Source of the DNA: a virus | Strand: one strand, 5' to 3' | Length of the DNA stretch: 55,149 nucleotides | IMG/VR virus record: IMGVR_UViG_3300037149_000085 | Location: 1-55,149 of that record | Shown here: positions 28,960 to 38,539 of the stretch, piece by piece | Layout: each line of letters opens with the position of its first letter | How positions within the stretch are numbered: the first letter of the stretch is position 1 | Position numbers and translations under genes: made by a program | The notes under the pieces: generated by a model | What the model saw: the letters and a program-made list of their open reading frames with translations, nothing else | What the model was told of the DNA's origin: nothing | Database searches by the model: none

Positions 28960-30804
28960 ATGGCAACAGAGTATATGACAGGTGTAGTTACAGTTACGGG
29001 GGCGAACCCACAATCCCTCCCCTTCACGGCCAGTGTTGACACCACGACGGGAGCGGGCTCCACCTCGGTTTCTTACACAGGCTCATCGGTTGGAAACGAT
29101 AACTTGGTAGCTACGGCTACAATTGCGGGGGCTCCTTACACCTCCAACCCTGTCGGGATTGGTTGGCAGATTCCAGATGTTACGGGTTGGTGCACTGTCA
29201 ACGAGGGGTCAACGGAGTTGTACACTTTTGTTGTCATTGCATACTTCCCTAACGGAAATACGGGCGCTTCCAAACCGTTCTCTGTTAACGCCCACCACTT
29301 TAACGTGGCTTGGACTAATGTACCCGGTGCCACGTCCTACGAAATCTACTGCACCGTTTCAGGAGGAGGTACAGCGTCGTACGGGAGGCTCACCGGAGTC
29401 GGCAGTAAGACTGGGGGTGCCAACTCATGGTCAGTATGCCCAACACAGAATGGAGCATTAGGGGTTTATATGGATGATGGTACGTGGTATCCATATTCCG
29501 GGGATGGAAACCTCCCTCCTAATAACACGACCTGTACTGTTCCGGTCAATAACAGTGGGACAGGGAATCTGGTGCTTTCTCCCTCGGGTGCTTCGGTTCT
29601 TTTAGAAGGTGGCACCGTATCCTTGAACATTGTAATTTCCAACATTCCTTTTACCTTCACATCGTACGTCCCCCTTTATGAAGGAGTGGCGGGGTCATTA
29701 TTCATCACCAACAACCCTAATGGTGGGGAGCTGATGTCTTTTCAGACTTACAATGGGAATACGGTTGACCCTGCAGCCGCGCTACAGACCTTTCAATTGT
29801 CAGGTGATAACTCCGCGTATCAAGGGTTGTTGACAGTCAACTACTCCGCCCCAAACTATCAACTGGCATACAACGGTGGAGCTTTCGTGGGAAACACAGC
29901 TACCACTACAGTGACCCTCACTAACTCAGATGTGGCTTGGTACAATTCAGCTAATAAGAGCTTTGATTTATACACAGTATCTTCCACCGGAGGGGGAGGT
30001 ATCGCTTCGGTGGAATTTGATTATATGGTCGCTCCTGTTGTGGTTAGTATGTTCCCCACGTTTGTGGTCAACGGGGGTTCTTACCAGTTTAAAGTTATGC
30101 TAGAAAAGCCCCTGTCCCCTCAACAACAAGGTGCGTTTGCAACACCAAATTCGGTAACAGCCTCTGCATCACTGACCAACGGAACAGTCCAATCGGTAAA
30201 CCCTATCTGGGTCAATGGGTGGCTTACAGGGTGGACGGTGAACGCCACGATTCCAGCCTCCACTACCACCACCACCTGCCAGTTAAGCATGACGGTCACG
30301 GGGGTGCTTACATACCTGCAGGGAACCACGATTCAGGCGTCTCAGAGTATGACCTATATTACTGGCGCAGTGGGGGCTCCTATCACAGCCGTAAGTGCGA
30401 GTGCAACTCCTCCAATGTACTACAGTTTTTCCGTTACCCCTGTGACTGCGGGGACTGCTCCAGTCGTCATCCCATCGACTTGCACTATGACTGCGACGGT
30501 GTATCTTCCAACTCAGGACGCGGTATCTCTTAACTTCATCTCGCGAACAAATGGAGTACAGAGTACTCTCGGGCCGGGGCGGCAGATTAGTGCTACTACA
30601 GGTACCGTACAGGGGTCAACCGTATACTTGAAGACGTTCCAGTTAACCGGAGTAAACCCTTTAGCATTTTCGGGAACATACCTCGGGTACACAGCTACAG
30701 ATTCAGTGAATGGGCAAAGCGCCACTTGGTTTAATTCTCAAGATTACTCAGGGGTCTCAACCTCAGGTAACCAGTCTACCGCACCATCTGGAAGTGGGTT
30801 TTAG
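28960..30804 (+). CDS. Beta-sandwich structural/adhesin protein, 614 residues
   Basis: This is the third member of the adhesin block. It contains an FN3-like stretch near residues 110-160 (FNVAWTNVPGATSYEIYCTVSGGG), the usual B-to-C strand pattern of fibronectin III domains. Further Thr/Ser/Val-rich sandwiches follow. The GGTGGA linker-type runs and lack of enzyme motifs suggest a structural fibre component. GGGGGAAAG precedes the ATG by a few bases. It could be the fibre tip or a connector to the wedge genes downstream. Confidence 0.5.
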   Translation: MATEYMTGVVTVTGANPQSLPFTASVDTTTGAGSTSVSYTGSSVGNDNLVATATIAGAPYTSNPVGIGWQIPDVTGWCTVNEGSTELYTFVVIAYFPNGNTGASKPFSVNAHHFNVAWTNVPGATSYEIYCTVSGGGTASYGRLTGVGSKTGGANSWSVCPTQNGALGVYMDDGTWYPYSGDGNLPPNNTTCTVPVNNSGTGNLVLSPSGASVLLEGGTVSLNIVISNIPFTFTSYVPLYEGVAGSLFITNNPNGGELMSFQTYNGNTVDPAAALQTFQLSGDNSAYQGLLTVNYSAPNYQLAYNGGAFVGNTATTTVTLTNSDVAWYNSANKSFDLYTVSSTGGGGIASVEFDYMVAPVVVSMFPTFVVNGGSYQFKVMLEKPLSPQQQGAFATPNSVTASASLTNGTVQSVNPIWVNGWLTGWTVNATIPASTTTTTCQLSMTVTGVLTYLQGTTIQASQSMTYITGAVGAPITAVSASATPPMYYSFSVTPVTAGTAPVVIPSTCTMTATVYLPTQDAVSLNFISRTNGVQSTLGPGRQISATTGTVQGSTVYLKTFQLTGVNPLAFSGTYLGYTATDSVNGQSATWFNSQDYSGVSTSGNQSTAPSGSGF

Positions 30805-30807
30805 CAC

Positions 30808-31470
30808 ATGGCAGAATACCCTTATAAGTACGCGCAGAAGACAGCTCCTTTCGACTTCTTAGGCACCTTCTGTGTCACACAGAAGGCGGCGTTGAAATCA
30901 TGGATAGCGGCTCGAAAGGGCAATTTAGGGGACATTCAGAAGTTCCACCAGATTAGAGCCCAACAGTTGCGTAAATCGGCGGGGTTGCTGGAGGAGTACT
31001 ATGCCGTCTACAACGATCAGATGATGACTCCTACTTTTAAAAAAGACTCTTGGCAGCCGGGTCCGTCGGGGCATTTCCCTAGTAACGTCGATAATGATCA
31101 TCTCCCCATGGTTGTTATGAGCAAAATAAAAGATAGGTTTAAGGAGCAGCTACAGCGGGATGAAGAGGGTATGTTCTCGATGAACCGGATTCGCTGTTTG
31201 ATTGAGAAACATGAAGATGCTGCTCAGTACGCGAACGAGGCGACCGACTCTGCAAATACAGAGAACATCGCTGCATTACTCGCGAGTATTGATAGCTACT
31301 TCAACAAGCCAGAGTACACAAGTGTTCTCGTGGATGACACATTAATGTACCCGGCAGGAGGGACTCAGCCCTATTTCCGGGTGAATCCGTTTGATACACC
31401 GACTCAGTTTGAGTTGGAGCAGATGAACCATAGTGCACCAGGTGTACCAATCAAATTGAAACAGGGGTAG
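30808..31470 (+). CDS. Hypothetical structural protein upstream of wedge genes
   Basis: This 220-residue, largely helical and charged protein (FGTFCVTQKAALKSWIAARKGNLGDIQ, RFKEQLQRDEEGM) has no recognised domain. It sits between the adhesins and the W-J-I-like block with spacings of 3 and 5 bp, so it is part of the baseplate transcript. A chaperone or wedge component is possible. Confidence 0.5.
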   Translation: MAEYPYKYAQKTAPFDFLGTFCVTQKAALKSWIAARKGNLGDIQKFHQIRAQQLRKSAGLLEEYYAVYNDQMMTPTFKKDSWQPGPSGHFPSNVDNDHLPMVVMSKIKDRFKEQLQRDEEGMFSMNRIRCLIEKHEDAAQYANEATDSANTENIAALLASIDSYFNKPEYTSVLVDDTLMYPAGGTQPYFRVNPFDTPTQFELEQMNHSAPGVPIKLKQG

Positions 31471-31475
31471 GTATA

Positions 31476-32246
31476 ATGGCTTTTGACCTAAATACACAAA
31501 TGGTTAGTTGCGATCACTCCATTAGTTTGGAGAGATACTATGTCGATTCTGCCGATTTTCGCACCCTAAAATTAGCCGCTAACCCCTCATTACGGTTTCG
31601 TGCCCCCATTAACGGGCAGGCACTGGTTAAACTTTTTGTGTCAGGGGTGTCAGTACCTCCCGGTCACCCAACTCTTGGGTGGTCGATTCTACCTGATACA
31701 AATAGGGTGGGGACTTCTGACCAATTTTACAAAATAATGTTTAACAACCCAGTGAGATGGTTTATTCCGCTAATAGAAATAAGCTACACAACCCTACAGG
31801 ATTACTGCTTGAAGTGCAGTACAACGGGACAGCTCAATGATTTGGTCCCCTCTAATTCCGGGAGTGTTTTGCACGTAACGGATACCAGTAAGTTGGTGCA
31901 ATCAGTCTTAAAGTTAGTGCTTACGAGTGTCTGTCCGTTTTACCCTCAATTTACCTGTCCGGTGAAGACCTATATCGGACGGAAGATGACAGGAAGCGTG
32001 TCCGAAGATGACGTCTCCTCTTCCATTGTCACGGCTCTGGGTAATTTAATCAACATACAGAGCGCTCAGCAGGCGTTTCAAGCATTGACCCCGTTGGAGA
32101 CGCTGCGCGATGTGACTAACATTTCAGTAAATATGCCCGACCCTATGACAATCGAGGTTGCGGCCAGTATTGTATCTTATGGGACACTTAATTCGGTGCC
32201 TGTCAATTTTTTGCTTTCGTCTAACTATGGTTTGGTGGGAAATTAA
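31476..32246 (+). CDS. Possible gp25/gpW-like baseplate wedge protein
   Basis: This 256-residue protein has a C-terminal half (about 165-250) that runs helix-loop-strand (DVSSSIVTALGNLINIQ, then PLETLRDVTNISVNMPDPMTIEVAASIVSYG). This is compatible with the gp25/gpW fold. It lies directly before the J-like and I-like genes, matching the W-J-I order of P2 and Mu-type baseplates. The conserved Glu-x-Arg motif of gp25 is not obvious, so the call rests mainly on order. Confidence 0.45.
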   Translation: MAFDLNTQMVSCDHSISLERYYVDSADFRTLKLAANPSLRFRAPINGQALVKLFVSGVSVPPGHPTLGWSILPDTNRVGTSDQFYKIMFNNPVRWFIPLIEISYTTLQDYCLKCSTTGQLNDLVPSNSGSVLHVTDTSKLVQSVLKLVLTSVCPFYPQFTCPVKTYIGRKMTGSVSEDDVSSSIVTALGNLINIQSAQQAFQALTPLETLRDVTNISVNMPDPMTIEVAASIVSYGTLNSVPVNFLLSSNYGLVGN

Positions 32247-32249
32247 CTT

Positions 32250-35200
32250 ATGTCAACACCTTTAGCTAACCTCGTGTTCATTACCCCCGTTGTTCCTTCG
32301 GGAACTAATGTCATTTCGGTGGATTCTTCTGTCTTCCCGTTTACCATTCAAGCGGACTTGAACACAGTTAGCCTGACTATAACTTATGGGAATACCTCAT
32401 TTAGCTTTGCTCAACCTACTCAAGTAGGGGGGTACAACCAATTTACGGGCTCAATACCGCTGGTGCTAGGGGATAGTGCACTCCAGTGTATTGGATGGAA
32501 TTTTGATCGAAGCCTTAACACACAAACCAGCACGTTGAATATCTTGTTCGTGTCCACCGGGGATGCAGTGGTGATTGGGCCTCCCTCCGGAGTTAGCTCA
32601 TATAAAGCACAGAATTTGTGTCAGTTGGAGTGGGTTCAGCCTATTTACACGGGAACAATCGGGGTTAGGGTTATGCTTTCCACTGACCCGACTGGGGTGA
32701 CCACTCCATTCACTCAGTATGGTGACCTCGTCCCTCCGAGTGCAGTTTCACGCACTCAAAACGCTGTAATAAGTACTAATTCAAACACTGTCACTACCAC
32801 GAACTCTACCACGACTACAACCGTGCAGAACACTGTTCCAGTTACTTACTGCAGTGTTACAATCCCTAGTTCCAGCATGAACGGGGTGACCCAGTTTTAT
32901 GCTATGCTCTCCACAGTCATTCAAGACCCTAATAGCGGGGCTATTTATGAATCGCAGCAAATAGGTCCGGTTACATGCGGATTTGTTTCCCTTAATGTTG
33001 TCGCTCCCACCGACTTCTTAGCCCTTCAACGGAAAGAGGATGTGGCCGGACGTTACATGGGTCACGTATACAACATTTACCCTAATCTGGATATGACCCC
33101 GCGAAAGGAACTGCGTGATTTATTCATCGACCCGTTCTCTCTGGAAGTCTCCAACCAAAGTGTGCGAGAGTGGTTCTCTAGAGTCTCAGTTTCAGTCTCA
33201 GCCCTAAGTCAAATTGACGATGCAAATGCGGATGGAATCAGCGATTCCTTCGATTCGTCACCTATTAAGCAGCAGATTGCTCGGGCGTACGGGCTTACCA
33301 ATTCGACCGACGTTCAAAATTTTATTGATCAGCAGTTCGATATCAACGGAGAGAAGGTAGGACGCCCGCGTAAAGGGGAGGTGGCGTCCGTTGTAACTTT
33401 GACTTGTTACACCTATATCTTACCTACTAGTACCGTGACAATTCCCGTAGGAACGCTTGTTGGCACCTCCGCCAATTCGGAGACTACGGCTCTTACGTTT
33501 GTTACGACGGGAAGTGCAGTGGTTACGGCTGCTAGTGCTGCAAGTTTTTACAATTCGGCGTATGGGTGGTGGAGTGTCAACATCCCAGCTCAGTGCACAT
33601 CAACAGGCAGCGTTACGAATGTCAACGAGGGGGCTATCACTAATACAGTCACCCCATTGCCAGCAGGATGGGGTGTCACCAACCTGAACGCGGCTGAGTT
33701 CGGAGATGATCAAGAACTGAACTCCAAGTATGCTGCTCGAATTGAGAATCGCTACATCACTGGGATTGACAGCGGAACCCGTGGTGGGCTTTTAGATACT
33801 GCACTAGCAACCCCGGGAATTATCTCGGCTCAAGTTGTAGCGGCGGGCGATCTGTACATGTTACGCGACTGGGATTCATTACGTAGAAAGCATGTGTACG
33901 GGTGTGTAGATATCTATACACAAGGTACCAGCTCTTCGCAGCAGACAGACTCCGTTCCGTACAGCTACGTTAATAGCAGCCCGGATACCGCAGCTTGGGT
34001 GAATTCACTAACGTTCACTATCTCTCCGGCTGTCTCGGACCCAAGTTACCCCTATTACACTCCGCTGGAGTTTGCAGTGAATCGGACAGGGTCTGCAACG
34101 GTGTATTTCGGGGTTACCTCAGCCCAGTACAATAATTCAACAGGGCAGATCATCCTGAATGGGAATGACTTGGCGTATCAGTATGTAGGGGATGCTAACT
34201 CCCGAGCAAAGGTACCAGTTCTCATCACATTACCGGGGGCCTCAGTCGCGACCGCCGCGACGAACACTCAGCTTTTAAGTATCGTTAAGGCTTCGGGTTC
34301 CTACCAAGTTACATCGCGTTATCTATCTCCGCTACTGGATACGCCGGGGTACCAACCGTTGTTGAATGTTAACTCTGTGGTTGGGGCAGGGGTTACAGGG
34401 GCGGTTGCTACCAACCTTATCACATTAACTCACACCTCAGATTTTCTTCTGTACGGGGGCTCTAATGAGGCGGGCGATTATGTTAACGTCGCTACCAACT
34501 CTTCAGTCCCGGTGACTAAGACGATTACAGTCTCAGCTTCAACCCCGACTGTGATCGACAGCGCCATGGATGTCCCCTTGAGCACCGTTGGTGTTCCTTT
34601 AGGCATCAATTCGGTGTTGAGCACAGACTTGTCCACGGTATACAGCAGTGGAATTGATTACAATATTGTCCCTATGGGGTTATACCATCAGTATGGCATT
34701 GAGCTTATTCCTGTAACCACAAGTATCACAGGACTTTCGGTGTCTAATAATATGCTCACCCTCGTGACCAACAATAATTTTCAAGTGGGGTCAGTGGTTA
34801 CAATTGAGGGTATTCCGGATACTCCAAGCACAAACCCAACCTATCTTAATGGGGCTAGTTTTACAATAGCGACAAGCAACAATGCGGGGGTGACAGGTAT
34901 TTGCCCCGTTCAGCCGGGTGTTCCGGTCTCCCTCACTTCCCTAACCGCAACTTTGACCGGAACTCGGATTCTGCATGGGCAGCAACTAACTGTTGGGTAC
35001 AACCAATTTCCAATCAGCGAGAATCTGACATTCCAAACAGAGTCACTTCAAGTACTCGCATCAGGGGTGCTGTTGTCAAACACCGGATTTGTGTACAACG
35101 TCGCCGTTCCAGAGAGTTACGGTTACACCGCGCTTACGCTGGACGGTTGGAATGGTAATTTTACCCACGACAGTAATGGTAATATAACTGGATTAGACAC

Positions 35201-36194
35201 TACTAATTCCACGGGGTTGGTTGGAAACGGGGTTCCTTACACAAGTCGCTATATTAAAGTGGTGTACAACGGCAGCATCATGCGGGAGAATACAGATTTC
35301 ATGTTGTCAGTGGATGCTGCAACAGGGACAGCAGGGGTCGCGAGAATCGTTGGTGGTGGAATCCCGGAAGGTGGGCTATGTATCATCAGTTACTATACTA
35401 ACGAAGTATTTTCCATAAGCACACAATATCCTGCGTTTGTTGAAGCACTAGTGACCCAAATAGCCCAGACACAACATGCTTGCGGGGACGTGATTGTAAA
35501 ATCAAAATTAGCTTCCCCTGTAGACATTACATTAATGGTGGTGCTTGAAAACAACGCAACCCCGGAGACTATGGACCCGATTATCCGGACGGCGGTGGGT
35601 GTTTGTTTGAGTAACGCCAACGGCACTCTTGACCAATCAGAAATTGTGGGTCAGGTGCGAGCCTTGACGGGAGTGAAGAAGGTCGTCCTACCCCTTATCA
35701 AGTGTGCAAAAAGTGATGGGGCGTATGACGTGGGAGTGACGATTCCAACTCAAACTAATTGGATTCCAATCGGGCAAGACCCGGCATTTGCGAAGTACAC
35801 AGGTAGCTCATACTCGACGTTCTACATCAGCGCCAATCAAGTATTGAGTGACAGCACGATTCCATCAGGAGGTGCAGCGGGCGCATTTGTAAACATTCTT
35901 GATCAAGGGGATGGGTACACTCGCACAATGTCAATAACGGAGTTCTTAACTAGCCCTCCTCAAAGTTTCTACATCATCGGATCGAACGACAGTATCAACG
36001 CTTCGACACCACTAGATTACAGCTATTCCCGCCGTGTGATGCTTCACACGCCCGTGGGAATCACCCCTGCGTTGGAATCCTTTTTGGTCACGTACCAAGT
36101 GTATGGTGAAGGCGGGGTTAGTGACATCTCGATTTCTCCCATTGAATACTTGAGCGCAGGTAGGATTACAGTATTGTATGGGACGGGGAATTAA
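32250..36194 (+). CDS. Baseplate J-like wedge protein (gp6/gp47 type), enlarged
   Basis: This 1314-residue protein has a core that reads as baseplate J: GEVASVVTLTCYTYILP, then AAEFGDDQELNSKYAARIENRYITGIDSGTRGGLLDTALATPGIISAQVV (about 480-530), and a C-terminal arm near 1090-1150 (ITLMVVLENNATPETMDPI, then LTGVKKVVLPLI). An N-terminal 260-residue region of Ig/FN3-like strands and inserted sandwiches make it two to three times the usual J size. J proteins form the inner wedge ring that couples receptor binding to sheath contraction. It is followed by a gpI-like gene, as expected. Confidence 0.75.
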   Translation: MSTPLANLVFITPVVPSGTNVISVDSSVFPFTIQADLNTVSLTITYGNTSFSFAQPTQVGGYNQFTGSIPLVLGDSALQCIGWNFDRSLNTQTSTLNILFVSTGDAVVIGPPSGVSSYKAQNLCQLEWVQPIYTGTIGVRVMLSTDPTGVTTPFTQYGDLVPPSAVSRTQNAVISTNSNTVTTTNSTTTTTVQNTVPVTYCSVTIPSSSMNGVTQFYAMLSTVIQDPNSGAIYESQQIGPVTCGFVSLNVVAPTDFLALQRKEDVAGRYMGHVYNIYPNLDMTPRKELRDLFIDPFSLEVSNQSVREWFSRVSVSVSALSQIDDANADGISDSFDSSPIKQQIARAYGLTNSTDVQNFIDQQFDINGEKVGRPRKGEVASVVTLTCYTYILPTSTVTIPVGTLVGTSANSETTALTFVTTGSAVVTAASAASFYNSAYGWWSVNIPAQCTSTGSVTNVNEGAITNTVTPLPAGWGVTNLNAAEFGDDQELNSKYAARIENRYITGIDSGTRGGLLDTALATPGIISAQVVAAGDLYMLRDWDSLRRKHVYGCVDIYTQGTSSSQQTDSVPYSYVNSSPDTAAWVNSLTFTISPAVSDPSYPYYTPLEFAVNRTGSATVYFGVTSAQYNNSTGQIILNGNDLAYQYVGDANSRAKVPVLITLPGASVATAATNTQLLSIVKASGSYQVTSRYLSPLLDTPGYQPLLNVNSVVGAGVTGAVATNLITLTHTSDFLLYGGSNEAGDYVNVATNSSVPVTKTITVSASTPTVIDSAMDVPLSTVGVPLGINSVLSTDLSTVYSSGIDYNIVPMGLYHQYGIELIPVTTSITGLSVSNNMLTLVTNNNFQVGSVVTIEGIPDTPSTNPTYLNGASFTIATSNNAGVTGICPVQPGVPVSLTSLTATLTGTRILHGQQLTVGYNQFPISENLTFQTESLQVLASGVLLSNTGFVYNVAVPESYGYTALTLDGWNGNFTHDSNGNITGLDTTNSTGLVGNGVPYTSRYIKVVYNGSIMRENTDFMLSVDAATGTAGVARIVGGGIPEGGLCIISYYTNEVFSISTQYPAFVEALVTQIAQTQHACGDVIVKSKLASPVDITLMVVLENNATPETMDPIIRTAVGVCLSNANGTLDQSEIVGQVRALTGVKKVVLPLIKCAKSDGAYDVGVTIPTQTNWIPIGQDPAFAKYTGSSYSTFYISANQVLSDSTIPSGGAAGAFVNILDQGDGYTRTMSITEFLTSPPQSFYIIGSNDSINASTPLDYSYSRRVMLHTPVGITPALESFLVTYQVYGEGGVSDISISPIEYLSAGRITVLYGTGN

Positions 36195-36195
36195 A

Positions 36196-37608
36196 ATGCC
36201 TACGCCAGATAGTTTTTACTCTTTATCACGCGAAAATTTATTGCTTTACGAGGACGCATTATTTACTAGTCTCATTAACTCGATGGCCGATTACTACTCG
36301 ACCCGTAATGATCAAAGCGTATGGGGGGCGTTTCTTCGCGGAGCTGCGATGGAGATGGCGAGGTTAGAATTTGACTACGCATATGACTTGGTCAGCAAGA
36401 ACCCCCAATACTTGACACCTCCAGATATCAAACGTCAGTACGCAGACTACCTTCAGCTCCCAAATAACTACCCGCAACCTACTCAATTTGACGCGGGCGA
36501 CTTAACAGGCTCCACCACCCCTATGCAATACCCCATCGGGTACCGTGATATGATCTTGAACCTCATTAATGCATACCAACAGGGAGCAACGGTGGGGGCA
36601 ATTGCAGATATCATTTATGCATATACGGGAAAAACCATCGTCGTGCAAGAGTTCTTTCGGAATATCCCTAGGAATGGCACTTCGGGTTACTATGACGCGA
36701 GTTACCGCAACACGCTAGGTGTTGCAGTGAACGTAGGTGGAAGCAACCTGTCCAGTGATATTCAGAATGTAAACCAGCTTCAACAGATTACCCAATCACT
36801 CTACGCTGCAATGGACCTCGCAAAGCCTGCTCATGTGGGTATTGATTTCTCTTTAGTGTTTGGAGAAGGTGAAACTCTCGATACTTATATTAGTGGCATC
36901 ACCGATACATTAAAGATCACATTCAACTTCGTTGACGGTGGGAACTTTAATCCCATGCTCAATGTGGCTCCTATTCGTAATTTGAAAAATCCGACTACAA
37001 CATTAGCAGCGTGGGGATTGGCATTCACTCCAACGTTGAGTCCGGCAGCGTGGACTGCATTAGCCCCGGCTGCTTGGAGTTCCTCTACGACGTATATCAA
37101 AGGCAATGTGGTGCAAGAAGGTTCAGTAGTCTACCGAGCCAAGAAGGCGTCTACGAATGTAGCCCCAGCCACAAATAATGCTGCATGGTTAGCACTCGCA
37201 TGCCCAATTCCACAGCAAGCGTACACTTTTGATGGGACTAATTATAACGTAGGTGTTGCTCCGTGGACGCCGAGTACGAACGTCTTCCTCGGACAACTGG
37301 TGGTGGATGTAAATGGTAATACTCAAGTGGCTACAACAGCGGGGATGACGGGAAGCGAGACGCCTACATACGAGACATTTAGTACAGAAGTCGGTGGGGT
37401 AACGAATGAGGGTAGTGTTACTTGGGAATGCTTGGGAGTGGCTGCGTATACCAACCCAGCGACATGGATTCTCATCGCGGATAAGAACGGTAATCCGACT
37501 GGGGAAGTATCGAATTGGTCGATGGAACACCCCACAGGTTTGCTTGCACCTCGGATGGACACTGTCTGGGAAATAAAAAATGACAGTTTTGATGGAGATG
37601 TGTTTTAG
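36196..37608 (+). CDS. gpI-like baseplate wedge protein with C-terminal carbohydrate-binding-like modules
   Basis: This 470-residue protein has an N-terminal part (about 5-220) that follows the P2 gpI/Mu gp48 pattern (FLRGAAMEMARLEFDY, then GYRDMILNLINAYQQGATVGAIADIIYAYTG, then AKPAHVGIDFSLVF). At about 290-340 there is a CBM5/12-like module (AAWSSSTTYIKGNVV, then YRAKKAS). Another W-rich module follows at about 355-415 (VAPWTPSTNVFLGQLVVD). The ATG at 36196 is chosen over one at 36178 inside the J gene, because it lies just after the J stop. The modules may position the wedge or bind host polysaccharide. Confidence 0.7.
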   Translation: MPTPDSFYSLSRENLLLYEDALFTSLINSMADYYSTRNDQSVWGAFLRGAAMEMARLEFDYAYDLVSKNPQYLTPPDIKRQYADYLQLPNNYPQPTQFDAGDLTGSTTPMQYPIGYRDMILNLINAYQQGATVGAIADIIYAYTGKTIVVQEFFRNIPRNGTSGYYDASYRNTLGVAVNVGGSNLSSDIQNVNQLQQITQSLYAAMDLAKPAHVGIDFSLVFGEGETLDTYISGITDTLKITFNFVDGGNFNPMLNVAPIRNLKNPTTTLAAWGLAFTPTLSPAAWTALAPAAWSSSTTYIKGNVVQEGSVVYRAKKASTNVAPATNNAAWLALACPIPQQAYTFDGTNYNVGVAPWTPSTNVFLGQLVVDVNGNTQVATTAGMTGSETPTYETFSTEVGGVTNEGSVTWECLGVAAYTNPATWILIADKNGNPTGEVSNWSMEHPTGLLAPRMDTVWEIKNDSFDGDVF

Positions 37609-37617
37609 TAAAACAAC

Positions 37618-37648
37618 TATGAACTCCTTCTTATAGGAGGAGTTCATA
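37618..37648 (+). promoter_or_regulatory. Hairpin sequestering the ribosome-binding site of the GIY-YIG gene
   Basis: A perfect 11-bp inverted repeat (37618-37628 with 37638-37648, 9-base loop) contains the AGGAGG ribosome-binding site (37635-37640) and the first base of the ATG. Folded, it would block ribosome entry in read-through transcripts from the tail operon. It might also help end that transcript, though no U-tract follows. T4 I-TevI is controlled by a similar device. Confidence 0.8.
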
Positions 37649-38514
37649 TGTTCGTCTATCTCATCACCAATTCCGTCACAGGTAAGATTTATGTTGGGCA
37701 ACACAAGGGTAACAACTTAAAGAAGTACCTTCAACAGAAAATTTCCCACGCTAATGCTAAGAATAAGCCCAGCGGTAGTTCTCACCTCTTTGCTTCTATG
37801 CGCAAGCATCCGAAGGAAGTGTGGGAAATTGCCCCTCTAGTATCCGATGTTACGACCCGGGAAGCGCTCAATGCTTGGGAACAAACGTTAATTGAGTTGT
37901 TTAATACTCAAACCCCTGAGGTCGGCTACAACGTCTGCCGAGGTGGAGAAGGTTTTACGGGTCCCCACTCCCTTGAAACCAAACTGAAGATGTCTGAATC
38001 CCATATGAGGTACTATTTAGATAATCCTAGGAGTGCGAATCCCTGGGTGACTAAGGTTTGCCCCGAATGCGGTAACCCTTTCTCTCGTCCATTCAGTGAA
38101 AGAGACTCTATCCTATGCTCCATCTCCTGTCTTACTAGTAAATTCAGAAGTGAAGAGGTACAAAACAAGCGGAAGGAAAATCAACGTACTGCCATGCAGT
38201 TGCCGGAGGTTCGCGCCAATTTATCTAAGGGACAACTCCTTAGACGGGCACAGGAAAGAGAGTTAGGGATTAAACCTATTGTACCGAATTACGTCTGGAC
38301 GGAAGAGCACCGACAAAAAATGAGCGATAGGATGAGGTTGGTTAACACCGGAAGGGTTATGCCAGACTCCCAGAGGGCTGCTATTTCCAAAGCACTCCAT
38401 GGGTTGGTTTGTGACAATAAACGGAAGGATACGTTGGATAAGGGTCGGCACACTCGTTGGCACTCGTCTAAGGGTATAGTCAAAGATGGCTGCAAGTTCT
38501 GCCTTTCGGGGTGA
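37648..38514 (+). CDS. Free-standing GIY-YIG homing endonuclease
   Basis: This 288-residue protein has GIY-YIG signatures: VYLITN (Tyr4) and KIYVGQ (Tyr15-Val-Gly), a conserved Glu78 in NAWEQTLIELF, and GYNVCRGGEG at 93-102. A zinc finger follows (Cys138, Cys141, Cys157, Cys161). NUMOD3-like DNA-binding helices come next (SLETKLKMSESH; TEEHRQKMSDRM near 218-229; DSQRAAISKALHG). A HTRWHSSKGIVKDGCKFC tail is usual in phage homing enzymes. It nicks or cuts DNA at intron-less or allele-less sites to spread itself. It lies between the tail operon and the Nudix gene and is not within an intron. Its translation is probably gated by the hairpin at 37618. Confidence 0.9.
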   Translation: MFVYLITNSVTGKIYVGQHKGNNLKKYLQQKISHANAKNKPSGSSHLFASMRKHPKEVWEIAPLVSDVTTREALNAWEQTLIELFNTQTPEVGYNVCRGGEGFTGPHSLETKLKMSESHMRYYLDNPRSANPWVTKVCPECGNPFSRPFSERDSILCSISCLTSKFRSEEVQNKRKENQRTAMQLPEVRANLSKGQLLRRAQERELGIKPIVPNYVWTEEHRQKMSDRMRLVNTGRVMPDSQRAAISKALHGLVCDNKRKDTLDKGRHTRWHSSKGIVKDGCKFCLSG

Positions 38515-38539
38515 TTAGTTGACTTTTGGATTCATAAGT

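Noticed and set aside
36178-36195. ATG at 36178 as start of the gpI-like gene
   Set aside because: It lies within the J-like gene; the ATG at 36196 directly after the J stop is more usual.
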